Positions 27,974 to 37,741 of a stretch of 64,000 nucleotides of DNA are shown piece by piece; position 1 is the first letter of the stretch; every line of letters starts with the position of its first letter. The stretch lies in assembly GCF_024347475.1 (NCBI RefSeq), contig NZ_AP025487.1:2666001-2730000 (forward strand), read 5' to 3'. The notes below the pieces were generated by a model. The model did not search any database, was not told the origin of the DNA, and saw nothing but the letters and a program-made list of their open reading frames with translations. The DNA comes from Vibrio fortis. GTDB taxonomy: Bacteria > Pseudomonadota > Gammaproteobacteria > Enterobacterales > Vibrionaceae. The position numbers were made by a program, and so were the translations under genes.

Positions 27974-30307
27974 TTATTTATATGACGTTCCGATAATTAG
28001 GTAAACAGAATTGTAGTTATCTTCTGTCATACCATACGCCAAAATAATTGGCCCAATCGGCGAATCGACACCCGCAAATAGCGAACCAGCTGTGTACAAC
28101 GGAGCTTCATTAATTTTCAAATCATTGTTCGACCAAACACCACCGTGTTCAATGGATGCGCCCAGATAGAATGGGGATTCAAACAGGCCGAAATCATTCT
28201 CAAACCATTTATAACGGTATACCAAACTCGTGAACGCAAGGTTCTGACCCAGTAAACTGTTGCGTGGAATACCGGACAAGTTTAAGAAACCACCTAACTG
28301 TTTAGGATCAATTGGGAACAGCGAGTTTTTGCTCTCCACAATGCCATAATCCACCTTTGCGACTAAAGTATGGCGTTTGTAGCTCTGAGCAGCCATGAGG
28401 TTAGCGGAGAACTCATAAACCGTATCACTATCTTGAACGAGGTTCGAATCAGAGATAACAGAATCCGCATCAAACTCATCATGAGAGACAAGGTATTCTA
28501 AATCAACAAAATAGCCCTCTGTCGGAAGACTGAAGTTATCCAACGTATCTAAACGATAACCAATAAAGCCACCAATTCGCTGGTAAGAGCCCCCTCCAAG
28601 CGATGGCAGCGACGACACTTCGACCTCACCGTCGGTGTATCGTCCACCGAATTTAAACTCTTGCCACAAGGTCGGTTGGTAACCAAAGGCCAACTCACCA
28701 ATGCTCTCTTTGTATGTCATCGAAACAAAGTCTTGGGTTACATCTAAAGTTGGCTCTTCAATTTCGTCGATATTGGCCGGTAGGTTGCGCTTTTGGTTCG
28801 CATAGACAAACGAGGCTGATGTAAACAGCTTCTGTTGTGAGAAAAACGGAGAAAACAGCTCAGCCTCAATTCGCTTATCTGTCCCCATTTCTAAATTGGT
28901 TCTTAACTCTGCACCATGCTGGTTGATGTCTGTAAAGTTCGCAGAGACACCAATCGAGTATTGGCTATCTGTGGCAAAGTCATCTTCTAAGAAAAAGCGG
29001 AAATTGAGGTAATTAGGCCCCCACTCTTTCTCATTCACATCCACAATTAGTTGATCTTGACCATCGACATTGTCGAATTCGTAGGTAATTAGCTCGAAGC
29101 GATCCAATGCATACAGGTTTTGCACACTGGTTTCAATTTGACTGGTTTTTAACACCTGCCCCTCTTCGAGATTTAGGCGGTTTTCAATCAGCTTATCGGA
29201 ATAGTGACTGTTGTTGTTGATCACAACTTCATCCACTACCGTCTTGTCGCCGTGTTTCAGCTTACGTCGCGCTTGCTGTTTGGCTTCGACATAAGACTGG
29301 TACTCGGCAGTGCTCATTGAAAGGTTGCGAAGATCCTCTTCAAATTGATACGCGACTTGATAACCGGCTTCGTACGCACCCGGCATTTTATCAAACTCGG
29401 TGGTTTCCATTTGGCCTACATCAGGCTGAAGAAAGACATCTTCCTCCGTCAAAGTTTCCGCTTGTTGTTGAGTGCTGCGACGTACTAAGTAATTAGAAAG
29501 TTGGTCTGCCACCGTAAAAAGGTTAGTGAACTCTTCTTCGCCTTTGTAGTTGGTACTGATATCTACTGCGATAACGATATCCGCGCCCATCGCACGAGCA
29601 ACATCTACAGGCATATTATTGATGACACCGCCATCGACCAACATGCGCCCATCCACCTCATATGGTGGTAAGGCTCCCGGCACTGACATACTCGACATCA
29701 TTGCATCAACGATCTGCCCTTTGTCGATCACCACTTCTTCGAGTTCGATGATATCCGTTGCGACTGAACGGTAAGGAATAGCAAGATCATCAAAGGACTC
29801 AAGTGGTGCTAAGTTACCCGTTGTTTCGCGAAGGATACGCAGCATATTCTGACCTTGTACCACACCCGTTGGCGCGCGCACTTCACCCCAACCTAAACCT
29901 AAATCCGTGGTCAGTTGGTAGCGGTCTTCATACTCTTTGTCACGCACGCGTCGATCACTACGGTTTACACGGTCGCGATAGCCTTTATTCCAATCAACAG
30001 AATAGATAAAGCTTTCAATCTCATCAGCACTCATACCCGTCGCATACAAGCCACCGACATAGGCACCCATACTAGTGCCTGTCACGTAGTCGACCGGAAT
30101 GTGCATCTCTTCAAGTGCTTTTAAAACACCGATGTGAGCCGCTCCTTTGGCACCACCACCAGCAAGAACCACGGCGATACTCGGTCGTGTTTTCTGTTCA
30201 GCTTGCGTTTTGTCAGTAGGCTCAACCACATTGTCAGCCAAAACTTGTGAACAAAATACAAATCCAACAACACCGAAACCACGACGCAGCCAACGAGAAA
30301 TCATCAT
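27974..30307 (-). CDS. Patatin-like phospholipase with outer-membrane barrel
   Basis: A 777-residue protein with a signal peptide ending about VLA|DNVV. The patatin domain (about 40-330) has the oxyanion loop GGGAKGAAHIGVLKAL, nucleophile motif GTSMGAYVGG, and catalytic Asp in DGGVINNMP. A POTRA-like segment (about 350-430) is followed by a C-terminal BamA/surface-antigen barrel (about 440-777). This is the layout of PlpD-type (type Vd) autotransporters, so the lipase is probably exported through its own barrel to the cell surface. Substrates are unknown. RBS AAGGATAGAG. All three catalytic elements look intact. Confidence 0.88.
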   Translation of the reverse strand: MMISRWLRRGFGVVGFVFCSQVLADNVVEPTDKTQAEQKTRPSIAVVLAGGGAKGAAHIGVLKALEEMHIPVDYVTGTSMGAYVGGLYATGMSADEIESFIYSVDWNKGYRDRVNRSDRRVRDKEYEDRYQLTTDLGLGWGEVRAPTGVVQGQNMLRILRETTGNLAPLESFDDLAIPYRSVATDIIELEEVVIDKGQIVDAMMSSMSVPGALPPYEVDGRMLVDGGVINNMPVDVARAMGADIVIAVDISTNYKGEEEFTNLFTVADQLSNYLVRRSTQQQAETLTEEDVFLQPDVGQMETTEFDKMPGAYEAGYQVAYQFEEDLRNLSMSTAEYQSYVEAKQQARRKLKHGDKTVVDEVVINNNSHYSDKLIENRLNLEEGQVLKTSQIETSVQNLYALDRFELITYEFDNVDGQDQLIVDVNEKEWGPNYLNFRFFLEDDFATDSQYSIGVSANFTDINQHGAELRTNLEMGTDKRIEAELFSPFFSQQKLFTSASFVYANQKRNLPANIDEIEEPTLDVTQDFVSMTYKESIGELAFGYQPTLWQEFKFGGRYTDGEVEVSSLPSLGGGSYQRIGGFIGYRLDTLDNFSLPTEGYFVDLEYLVSHDEFDADSVISDSNLVQDSDTVYEFSANLMAAQSYKRHTLVAKVDYGIVESKNSLFPIDPKQLGGFLNLSGIPRNSLLGQNLAFTSLVYRYKWFENDFGLFESPFYLGASIEHGGVWSNNDLKINEAPLYTAGSLFAGVDSPIGPIILAYGMTEDNYNSVYLIIGTSYK

Positions 30308-30344
30308 GTAAACTCTATCCTTGTCATCTATTTCTTATGCAACT

Positions 30345-32759
30345 TTACCACTCAAAAAGCTTCTTTAGCCACTGTTTTGGTTGGCTTTCACATCCCTTTT
30401 TAATGTCGCCACGTTCATCCCAAACGGGTAACTTCACCGGGCCGTCGCAATTAAACTCTAGTGCACCAGAGTTAGTATTCACGAAGTTGGCCGTAGCAAT
30501 ACCATTAGGCCACGGCAAACGAAGTACTTCTGGGCCTCGTTGCTTAAGGTAATCCGCATAAACACGAAGAGCACCGCTAGAGCCGGTCAGCTTGGTCGGC
30601 TTGTTGTCATCACGCCCGAGCCAAATTGTGGTTACCTCTCGCCCATCGACGCCAACAAACCAACTATCGCGGCTATCGTTACTGGTACCCGTTTTACCCG
30701 CTAATCCAGCCCAAGCGAACTGACTCTGTAGGAATCGACCCGTACCTTCCGAAACGCCGCGTTTCATCGCATAAGTCGTTAACCATGCTGCCTGTTGTTC
30801 AACACTTTGTGACACGCGAGGTATTGATTGATAAAGAACTTCACCATCACTGTCTACCACTGAGCGTAACGCCGAAAGGGGCGCTTTCCTACCTGAGTTA
30901 GTGATCGTCTGATACATCTGTGCGACTTGGAACGGCGTGAGAGAAAACGAGCCTAAGAACATCGATGGTACTGGGCGAATCTCATTTTTATCCACCCCTA
31001 GCTTTTCGATGATATTGGACACGGAATCAATGCCAAGTTGCATTCCTAAGCGAACCGTAGGCACGTTATAAGATTTTGATAGCGCTACATATAAAGGCAC
31101 TTCACCACGAAATTTGCGATCAAAGTTTCTTGGGCTCCATACACTGCCCTTGCTGCCTTTCAAACTTAAAGGCGTGTCCATCAAGGTTGTCGCAAGCGTG
31201 TATTTGTCTGGCTGCTGAAGCGCTGTCAGGTACACCGCAGGCTTGACCAATGAACCAATCGGGCGGCTAGCATTGAGTGCGCGATTAAAGCCGTCGTAAC
31301 CAGTACGCTTACCACCGACCATAGCCCTGATCTCACCGGTGTTACGATCAACCGCAATCGCTGCGGCCTCAAGTTTGTCCCCTGCAGTTTTAGCCAATTG
31401 AGGCACCTTTCGAGCAATGGAGCGTTCAAGCTCTTGTTGCGACACTGGATCTAGCGAGGTAAACACCCGTAACCCCTTCTGCGCCTCAAATCGGTCGCCA
31501 ACAAACTTCTTCAACTCGACATTCACTTGCTGGAAATAGGCAGGCTGACGGCTAGCAATACGTGGGTTATCTTGAATATCAAGATCTCGACTGGCTGCGG
31601 CCTCGTACTGGCTGGCACTCAAGATGTCTTGCTGCATCATGAGGCGTAACACCAAGTCACGTCGTGTTTTAGCTCGCTCTGGGTAGCGCACAGGGTTGTA
31701 ATAAGATGGCCCTTTCACCATGCCCACCAGCAATGCCAGCTGATCGATTCTCAGCTCTTGGATTGGTTGCCCAAAATAGAGGCGAGATGCCAAGCCAAAG
31801 CCGTGGATCGCTTCACCACCGTTCTGCCCAAGGTAAACCTCATTCAAGTAAGCCTCTAAAATCTCATCTTTGCTGTAACGATAATCCAAAATCAACGCGA
31901 TGTAGGCTTCACGAATCTTACGCCAAAGCGTTCGCTCACTAGAGAGGAATAGGTTTTTCGCCAATTGCTGGGTCAAGGTACTCCCGCCCTGCACCGTGCG
32001 ACCAGCCTTAACGTTGACGACCATCGCACGAGCGATAGCTAGTGGCGATACACCGTCGTGTTGGTAGAAATCTCGGTCTTCGGTAACCAGCAACGCATCA
32101 ACCATCACCTCGGGGAATTGGTTACGTTTCAAGAAAAGACGTTGTTCATCGTTACTTTTTTCAAGCATCCCCAGCATCTTAGGTTCGATACGTAGATAGC
32201 CCATATCGCCTTTCTTTTCGAGAGACTGAATACGCGTGAGCTCATTGTCATTGAAGTGAAGCATCACATGACGGTCTGCCTCTGGGCCATCAACGAATTC
32301 GAATGGACGACGAATCAACTCAATTTTGGTGGAAGATGAAGAGTACTCACCAGGATGGCGAGGCGCATTGACCTTACGGTAGTTGAGTACATCAAGCTCA
32401 TTGCGTACCTGCTGAATGCTAATCGGTGTGCCCGGTGATAAATCGAGCACACGAGCATAGACCACGGTCGGTAGCTCGAAAAGCTGCCCTTCAAAACGTT
32501 GTTTCACCACGGTATCGAGATAGATACCAACAAAAAGCAGGATCGCAGCAACGGCAAGGCCAGCTTTCCAAGCAAAGCCCCACAGCATCTTCAACCAACC
32601 ACGATTCGCTTTACCGCGCTTACCCGTCGTTCGTTTTTTAGCTGATACTCTTGGCTTTCTCGGTTTTGCTTTGGTTTGAGGCGACTTGGTTGCCGGTGAT
32701 TTTTTAGCAGGTGCCTTTTTTGCTGGCCCCTTTTTGGGTGTAAACATCTTTATCATCAT
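30345..32759 (-). CDS. mrcB: Penicillin-binding protein 1B
   Basis: An 804-residue bifunctional class A PBP that polymerises and crosslinks peptidoglycan. A Lys/Pro/Ala-rich cytoplasmic tail (about 1-50) precedes one membrane helix (WKAGLAVAAILLFVGIYLD). Then come UB2H (about 85-165), the GT51 transglycosylase (EDRDFYQHDGVSP, GGSTLTQQLAKNLFL), and the transpeptidase with SRPIGSLVKP (Ser-x-x-Lys), SKSYNVP (SxN) and GKTGTSN (KTG). UB2H identifies it as PBP1B, which needs LpoB-type activation in relatives. Its ATG overlaps the hrpB stop by four bases (ATGA). Start choice among three nearby ATGs is uncertain. Confidence 0.95.
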   Translation of the reverse strand: MMIKMFTPKKGPAKKAPAKKSPATKSPQTKAKPRKPRVSAKKRTTGKRGKANRGWLKMLWGFAWKAGLAVAAILLFVGIYLDTVVKQRFEGQLFELPTVVYARVLDLSPGTPISIQQVRNELDVLNYRKVNAPRHPGEYSSSSTKIELIRRPFEFVDGPEADRHVMLHFNDNELTRIQSLEKKGDMGYLRIEPKMLGMLEKSNDEQRLFLKRNQFPEVMVDALLVTEDRDFYQHDGVSPLAIARAMVVNVKAGRTVQGGSTLTQQLAKNLFLSSERTLWRKIREAYIALILDYRYSKDEILEAYLNEVYLGQNGGEAIHGFGLASRLYFGQPIQELRIDQLALLVGMVKGPSYYNPVRYPERAKTRRDLVLRLMMQQDILSASQYEAAASRDLDIQDNPRIASRQPAYFQQVNVELKKFVGDRFEAQKGLRVFTSLDPVSQQELERSIARKVPQLAKTAGDKLEAAAIAVDRNTGEIRAMVGGKRTGYDGFNRALNASRPIGSLVKPAVYLTALQQPDKYTLATTLMDTPLSLKGSKGSVWSPRNFDRKFRGEVPLYVALSKSYNVPTVRLGMQLGIDSVSNIIEKLGVDKNEIRPVPSMFLGSFSLTPFQVAQMYQTITNSGRKAPLSALRSVVDSDGEVLYQSIPRVSQSVEQQAAWLTTYAMKRGVSEGTGRFLQSQFAWAGLAGKTGTSNDSRDSWFVGVDGREVTTIWLGRDDNKPTKLTGSSGALRVYADYLKQRGPEVLRLPWPNGIATANFVNTNSGALEFNCDGPVKLPVWDERGDIKKGCESQPKQWLKKLFEW

Positions 32760-35221
32760 CGATTCAACTGTCGTTTGGTTTTGGTCGTCGCAACATGATT
32801 CGCCGGATCATCCGGCCACGGGTGTTTAGGGTATCGACCTTTCATCTCTTTCTGAACTTCTTTGTAAGCCCCAGCCCAAAAACCGGCTAAGTCTTGCGTG
32901 ATCTGCAGTGGCCTTTGTGCTGGGGAGAGTAACTCAAGCACAACTTTTTTACGCCCTTGAGCGATCAAAGGAGAGTCTTGCTCACCAAACACTTCCTGCA
33001 TTCGAACTGATATCACAGGTTCTGCATTTTCTTGATAACGAACAGCTTTCTTACTGCCCGTTGGCATCACATAGTGTGTTGGCAACCATTGGTCGATCTC
33101 TTGGTTGAGCGGCCACCCCAGATACGCCATCAAAGCCTGCTCAAGGTTGACACTTTGTAACCTCTTCGCCGACTTCACGCCATTGAGGTACGGTGTTAGC
33201 CAATCCTCTATATGATTCAACAAGCTTTGTTCGTCAGCTTTAGGCCACTCATGCTCTGGCAACCACTGCGCCGCACAAAGAATTCGAGCTTGAAGCTGTG
33301 TTGCAGCTGGTGTCCAGTTCAATATTTTCAGGCCTTTGCGCTTTACGTAGTTAAGTAGAGCATCACTGATTTGATCACTATCTGGCTCTGGCAGTGCCTT
33401 ACTGTTAATAACAAGCTGGCCAAAACACACACGTTGCTCTGCCACTAGACACCCTCGTTTATCGTCCCAGTCAACATAATCACGAGCTGTAAACATATCT
33501 GGGAAATGCTCTTCTAGACTCAATATATCCACAGCGGTGGCTAAGAATACTTGACTAGAACGACCCGCACTTCTCATCAAATCAATCACTACTAAGTAGT
33601 TGCTATCAGCAAGAGGATCGTCATCGCGCACCTCAGCACCATGACCATTGGCAAGCAAGAACTGATGATTCTGCTTACCGCGTGATTGTGCGATCCGATC
33701 AGGAAACGCCAAACACAATGCCAAAGACAGGTGGGACTCATCAACAGTCTGCAAGTCAAATTTGTGTTTTAACTTCGCAGCTAGCGCTTGCGCTCTTTGG
33801 GAGATATAGCGGTTTCTGGTGTGCTTTCCTTGTTTGAGGCGGTATAGGGAGTGCTGCAGATCAGAGATATTGCGCTCTGGTTCTTCAATCAGTGCCGCCG
33901 CAGCAATCGCCGCATTCAGCAAGTCATTACTGTGCTGTTTGGCTTTAATCAGCATGCTCGCAATACGAGGATCCAACCCAAGTTGCTGCGCTTGCTTACC
34001 TTGCGCAGTAAATTGCCTACTATGATCCAAAAGCCCCAATTGCTGCAACAAACTGCTCGCCTGTGCCAAAGCAGCTTGAGGTGGAACGTCGAGCCATTGC
34101 AGCTCATCAGCACTTGCTGCTCCCCACTGAACCAGCTCAGCCCGTAGCGAAGATAAGTCGGAATGAAGAATTTCAGGGACTGGAACCAAAGGCTGTTGTT
34201 GCAGCTGAGCTTCACTGTACAAACGCACACACAATCCTTCTTCTATACGTCCGGCACGGCCCGCTCGCTGCTCGGCAGACGATTGAGAAATTTTGACCTG
34301 CTCAAGTTTCGTTACACCCGTTTTCAAATCAAATTTCGCCACACGCTCAAGTCCAGAATCGACCACTAAACGAATCCCTTCAATGGTCAATGAGGTCTCC
34401 GCAATGTTGGTCGCCAGCACAACTTTGCGCTGACCTCGCTTGGCAGGAGCTATGGCTTGCTGCTGCTGAGCAAAAGTGAGCTGACCATACAGCGGGAAAA
34501 CATCGACATTCCCGCTCAAATGTTGCAACCGTTCTTGAACTTGCTTGATAGCCGAGACGCCCGGCAGAAAAGCCAACAGTGAACCTTGCTCTTTCTCAAT
34601 CAAAGATTCGATAGTTGCGGCCATTTTCGCGGGCAAATAATCATTGGCCGTTAATGGTTGGTAACGATACTCCACAGGGAACGAGCGCCCCTGTGATTCA
34701 ATATATTCGGCCTCTGGTAATAGAGCTTGTAGCGTCGATTGTTCGAGTGTCGCAGACATCACAACAATCTTGAGGTCATCCCTGAGCGCTTCTTGGATCT
34801 CCAGACTAAAGGCCAAAGAAGTATCAGCATGAATACTGCGTTCATGGAACTCATCAAAGATCACCATATCAACGCCTGTGAGCTCCGGGTCGCTTTGAAT
34901 CATGCGCGTCATGATCCCCTCAGTGACAATCTCTAAACGAGTTTTACTGCTGGTTTTATTCTCACCACGAACCCTAAAGCCAATCGTCTCCCCCACTTTT
35001 TCATCCAACTGTTCAGCCAAATAACTGGCAATATTGCGCGCAGCAAGGCGCCTTGGTTCCAGCATGACTATCTTGCCACTCACTACCTGAGACTTAACCA
35101 GCTGTAATGGAAAGAACGTAGATTTGCCAGCACCTGGGGCCGCTTTGAGGATTACTTGAGAATGGGAACGAACGCCGGAGAGCAACTCTGGCATCACAGC
35201 TTCAATAGGCAGTTGTGACAA
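32756..35221 (-). CDS. hrpB: ATP-dependent RNA helicase HrpB
   Basis: An 821-residue DEAH-type helicase. Walker A is APGAGKST, the motif II variant is DEFH in VIFDEFHERS, motif III is MSATL, and motif VI is QRAGRAGR. Helicase-associated and HrpB-specific C-terminal domains follow. The physiological role is poorly defined. I chose the TTG at 35221 (LSQLPIEAV), which has AAGG 8 bases upstream and fits the family N-terminus. Another TTG ten codons upstream (35251) also keeps the frame open. It is coupled to mrcB by an ATGA overlap. Confidence 0.9.
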   Translation of the reverse strand: MSQLPIEAVMPELLSGVRSHSQVILKAAPGAGKSTFFPLQLVKSQVVSGKIVMLEPRRLAARNIASYLAEQLDEKVGETIGFRVRGENKTSSKTRLEIVTEGIMTRMIQSDPELTGVDMVIFDEFHERSIHADTSLAFSLEIQEALRDDLKIVVMSATLEQSTLQALLPEAEYIESQGRSFPVEYRYQPLTANDYLPAKMAATIESLIEKEQGSLLAFLPGVSAIKQVQERLQHLSGNVDVFPLYGQLTFAQQQQAIAPAKRGQRKVVLATNIAETSLTIEGIRLVVDSGLERVAKFDLKTGVTKLEQVKISQSSAEQRAGRAGRIEEGLCVRLYSEAQLQQQPLVPVPEILHSDLSSLRAELVQWGAASADELQWLDVPPQAALAQASSLLQQLGLLDHSRQFTAQGKQAQQLGLDPRIASMLIKAKQHSNDLLNAAIAAAALIEEPERNISDLQHSLYRLKQGKHTRNRYISQRAQALAAKLKHKFDLQTVDESHLSLALCLAFPDRIAQSRGKQNHQFLLANGHGAEVRDDDPLADSNYLVVIDLMRSAGRSSQVFLATAVDILSLEEHFPDMFTARDYVDWDDKRGCLVAEQRVCFGQLVINSKALPEPDSDQISDALLNYVKRKGLKILNWTPAATQLQARILCAAQWLPEHEWPKADEQSLLNHIEDWLTPYLNGVKSAKRLQSVNLEQALMAYLGWPLNQEIDQWLPTHYVMPTGSKKAVRYQENAEPVISVRMQEVFGEQDSPLIAQGRKKVVLELLSPAQRPLQITQDLAGFWAGAYKEVQKEMKGRYPKHPWPDDPANHVATTKTKRQLNR

Positions 35222-35288
35222 TGGAAAGACCTTGTGGTGTAATGTTACCAATATTGTACATAAAAACAGTTCCCTCTAAATAAGTAAA

Positions 35289-36011
35289 ATGCACTTCGAT
35301 CCTCCTTTAGAGTCTGCGACTCTTATAAAACGCTACAAACGTTTCCTAACAGATATCAAACTTCCTGACGGCAGTGAACGTACTATCCACTGTGCGAACA
35401 CTGGCGCGATGACAGGCTGTGCTGAACCAGGAAATATCGTGTGGTACTCGACCTCTGACAACCCCAAGCGAAAATACCCAAACAGCTGGGAGATCTCAGA
35501 AACAGCACAAGGCGATCGAATTTGTGTGAACACTGCCCGCGCTAACCAATTGGCAGTGGAAGCGATTCAAAATGGCGCTATAGTTGAACTTTCAGGTTAT
35601 CAAACGCTGCGTACCGAAGTGAAATATGGCAGTGAGAATAGCCGGATAGACATTTTGCTCGAGGATGAAGCCAAAGCGGATTGCTATATAGAGGTGAAAA
35701 GCGTCACTCTATTAGCGGATGACCCAAGTGTTGAAAAGGGACAAGGCTACTTCCCAGATGCTGTCACCACACGTGGTCAGAAGCATCTGCGTGAACTCAC
35801 AGAAATGGCAGAATCTGGTCAAAGAGCAGTACTTTTATTCACTGTTTTACATTCAGGTATTGAAAAAGTCTCAGCGGCACACCATATAGACGCCAAATAT
35901 TCATTATTACTAAAACAAGCACAAGACGCTGGTGTTGAAGTTCTCTGTTACAAAGCGGAACTCAACAATACTCAAATGGAATTGAATCAAGCGGTTGAAT
36001 TCATCGCTTGA
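35289..36011 (+). CDS. sfsA: Sugar fermentation stimulation protein A homologue
   Basis: A 240-residue SfsA family protein. It has an N-terminal OB-like part ([29 protein letters not shown]) and a nuclease-like core with ENSRIDILL and [11 protein letters not shown], which carry the conserved acidic residues of a PD-(D/E)xK-like fold. In E. coli SfsA binds DNA and affects maltose metabolism; a firm biochemical role is lacking. It stands alone, divergent from hrpB by fewer than 70 bp. Confidence 0.92.
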   Translation: MHFDPPLESATLIKRYKRFLTDIKLPDGSERTIHCANTGAMTGCAEPGNIVWYSTSDNPKRKYPNSWEISETAQGDRICVNTARANQLAVEAIQNGAIVELSGYQTLRTEVKYGSENSRIDILLEDEAKADCYIEVKSVTLLADDPSVEKGQGYFPDAVTTRGQKHLRELTEMAESGQRAVLLFTVLHSGIEKVSAAHHIDAKYSLLLKQAQDAGVEVLCYKAELNNTQMELNQAVEFIA

Positions 36012-36148
36012 TTCACAAAGTGCGGAACTCTGCACATTGATAACAACTTTACATTTGAGTGTTTGCCACCATTCGTTCTTTCTGCTATAGATACCCGCCT
36101 TAAAATTAGCTGCTTTGCAGTTGACTAGGTGTAAATAGGAGATGCTGT

Positions 36149-36595
36149 ATGCCAGAATCTAAGAAAAAAGCGCTAGGCATCCTAGCAATCGCAGGTGTTG
36201 AACCATACCAAGAAAAGCCAGGTGAAGAGTACATGTCACCTGAGCAAATGGCTCATTTTACAAAGATTTTAGAAGCTTGGCGCAACCAGCTCAGGGAAGA
36301 AGTTGATCGTACTGTTCACCATATGCAGGACGAGGCAGCAAATTTCCCAGACCCAGTTGACCGCGCTTCTCAAGAAGAAGAGTTCAGCCTAGAGCTACGT
36401 AACCGTGACCGTGAACGTCGTCTAATCAAGAAAATTGAGAAGACACTAGACAAGATCGAAGAAGACGATTTCGGCTTCTGTGACTCTTGTGGTATCGAAA
36501 TCGGTATTCGTCGTCTTGAAGCTCGCCCGACTGCAGATCTTTGTATCGACTGTAAAACACTTGCAGAAATCAAAGAGAAACAGATGCAAGGCTAA
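36149..36595 (+). CDS. dksA: RNA polymerase-binding transcription factor DksA
   Basis: 148 residues. A globular N-terminus, a coiled coil with the tip aspartates in [13 protein letters not shown] (Asp71/Asp74 type), and a four-cysteine zinc finger (CDSCGIEIG ... CIDCKTLAE). It enters the RNA polymerase secondary channel and acts with ppGpp in the stringent response. The ribosome site AGGAG is 7 bases upstream of ATG. A terminator separates it from gluQ, although the dksA-gluQ order is conserved in gamma-proteobacteria. Confidence 0.97.
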   Translation: MPESKKKALGILAIAGVEPYQEKPGEEYMSPEQMAHFTKILEAWRNQLREEVDRTVHHMQDEAANFPDPVDRASQEEEFSLELRNRDRERRLIKKIEKTLDKIEEDDFGFCDSCGIEIGIRRLEARPTADLCIDCKTLAEIKEKQMQG

Positions 36596-36612
36596 TCCTT
36601 GTTGATGTGAAG

Positions 36613-36637
36613 AAAGGGAGCACTCGCTCCCTTTTTT
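36613..36637 (+). terminator. Terminator of dksA
   Basis: AAAGGGAGC-ACTC-GCTCCCTTT followed by further T residues, 17 bp after the dksA stop and 46 bp before gluQ. Read-through could still allow gluQ expression, as known in other bacteria. Confidence 0.88.
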
Positions 36638-36682
36638 ATTTGGTCTTTTATTCCCCATACAACCATTACTTAGGTTTTCACT

Positions 36683-37558
36683 ATGAGTTATATCGGGCGC
36701 TTTGCACCTTCTCCTTCTGGCCCTCTTCACTTTGGTTCGCTAGTGGCCGCACTCGGCAGTTACTTCCAAGCTAAGTCACAACAAGGGCAATGGCTAGTTC
36801 GCATGGAGGATCTTGATCCACCACGTGAAATGCCGGGAGCAGCCGATCTTATATTAAAAACTTTAGAGACTTACCAGTTGCATTGGGATGGCGAAGTCAT
36901 ATACCAGAGTCATCGACATCCAGTTTACCAAGCGCAGATTGAACAGTGGCTTACTGAGCAGCAAGCCTACTACTGCGAGTGTACCCGCAAGCAGATAAAA
37001 GCGCTCGGTGGCTTCTATAACGGTCATTGTCGCCATGCCGATCTAGACGATAATGGTGAGCGTGCAGTGCGCTTAGTCATGAATCACCCTGTAGAGTCGT
37101 TTGAAGACATTCGCCACGGCACCATGACGATTCCAGCCGAACTCGCCAAAGAAGACTTTATTATTAAACGTCGCGATGGCTTGTTCGCCTACAACCTTGC
37201 TGTGGTATTAGATGATATCGCTCAGGGAGTAACAGAAGTAGTAAGAGGCGCCGACTTAATTGAGCCAACAGGCCGCCAGATCAGCCTGTATAAAGCTCTA
37301 AAGCAGCCGCATGTGAGTTATCTTCACCTGCCTTTGGCTACCGATGCCACAGGTAACAAGCTCTCAAAGCAGAATCACGCTAAAGGGATTGATCTAGATA
37401 ACCCAAAACCAGCACTACTGAGCGCGATGCGCTTTCTCGGTTTCAGTTTACCTCGCGATATTGAGCAGGGGTCTTTAAGCGAGATTTTAGCTTGGGGGTG
37501 CCAGCATTGGCATATCAATCAGCTCCCCGATACACTGCATAAAGAGCACCTTGATTGA
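36683..37558 (+). CDS. gluQ: Glutamyl-Q tRNA(Asp) synthetase
   Basis: A 291-residue GluRS-like catalytic domain without an anticodon-binding domain, the hallmark of GluQRS (YadB). HIGH-type motif PSGPLHFGSL is near residue 10 and the KMSKS-type motif KLSKQNHAKG is near 235. Zinc ligands are in YYCECTRKQI and GHCRH. It charges glutamate onto queuosine at the wobble base of tRNA(Asp). Only a weak ribosome site is visible. Confidence 0.93.
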   Translation: MSYIGRFAPSPSGPLHFGSLVAALGSYFQAKSQQGQWLVRMEDLDPPREMPGAADLILKTLETYQLHWDGEVIYQSHRHPVYQAQIEQWLTEQQAYYCECTRKQIKALGGFYNGHCRHADLDDNGERAVRLVMNHPVESFEDIRHGTMTIPAELAKEDFIIKRRDGLFAYNLAVVLDDIAQGVTEVVRGADLIEPTGRQISLYKALKQPHVSYLHLPLATDATGNKLSKQNHAKGIDLDNPKPALLSAMRFLGFSLPRDIEQGSLSEILAWGCQHWHINQLPDTLHKEHLD

Positions 37559-37741
37559 CACGTTCGCGGCATGAAATCGTATAAACGACACATAAAAATG
37601 CCATAACCCGTAGGTGTGTAACAGCGGACAATGTTCTCAAATGGCTTCCGCTAGGCTATTATTAGCCGCAATTAAACTCTGCACTACCACTTTGGACTAA
37701 GAGAAAAGCAAAGTTGGCGATACCTACTTTGTTGTAAACTA
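37559..37741. other. Intergenic region upstream of pcnB
   Basis: 183 bp between gluQ and pcnB. It should hold the pcnB promoter; I see no clear operator or terminator. Confidence 0.4.

Noticed and set aside
34739..34936. Frames opposite hrpB
   Set aside because: Antisense shadows; no ribosome site or family likeness.
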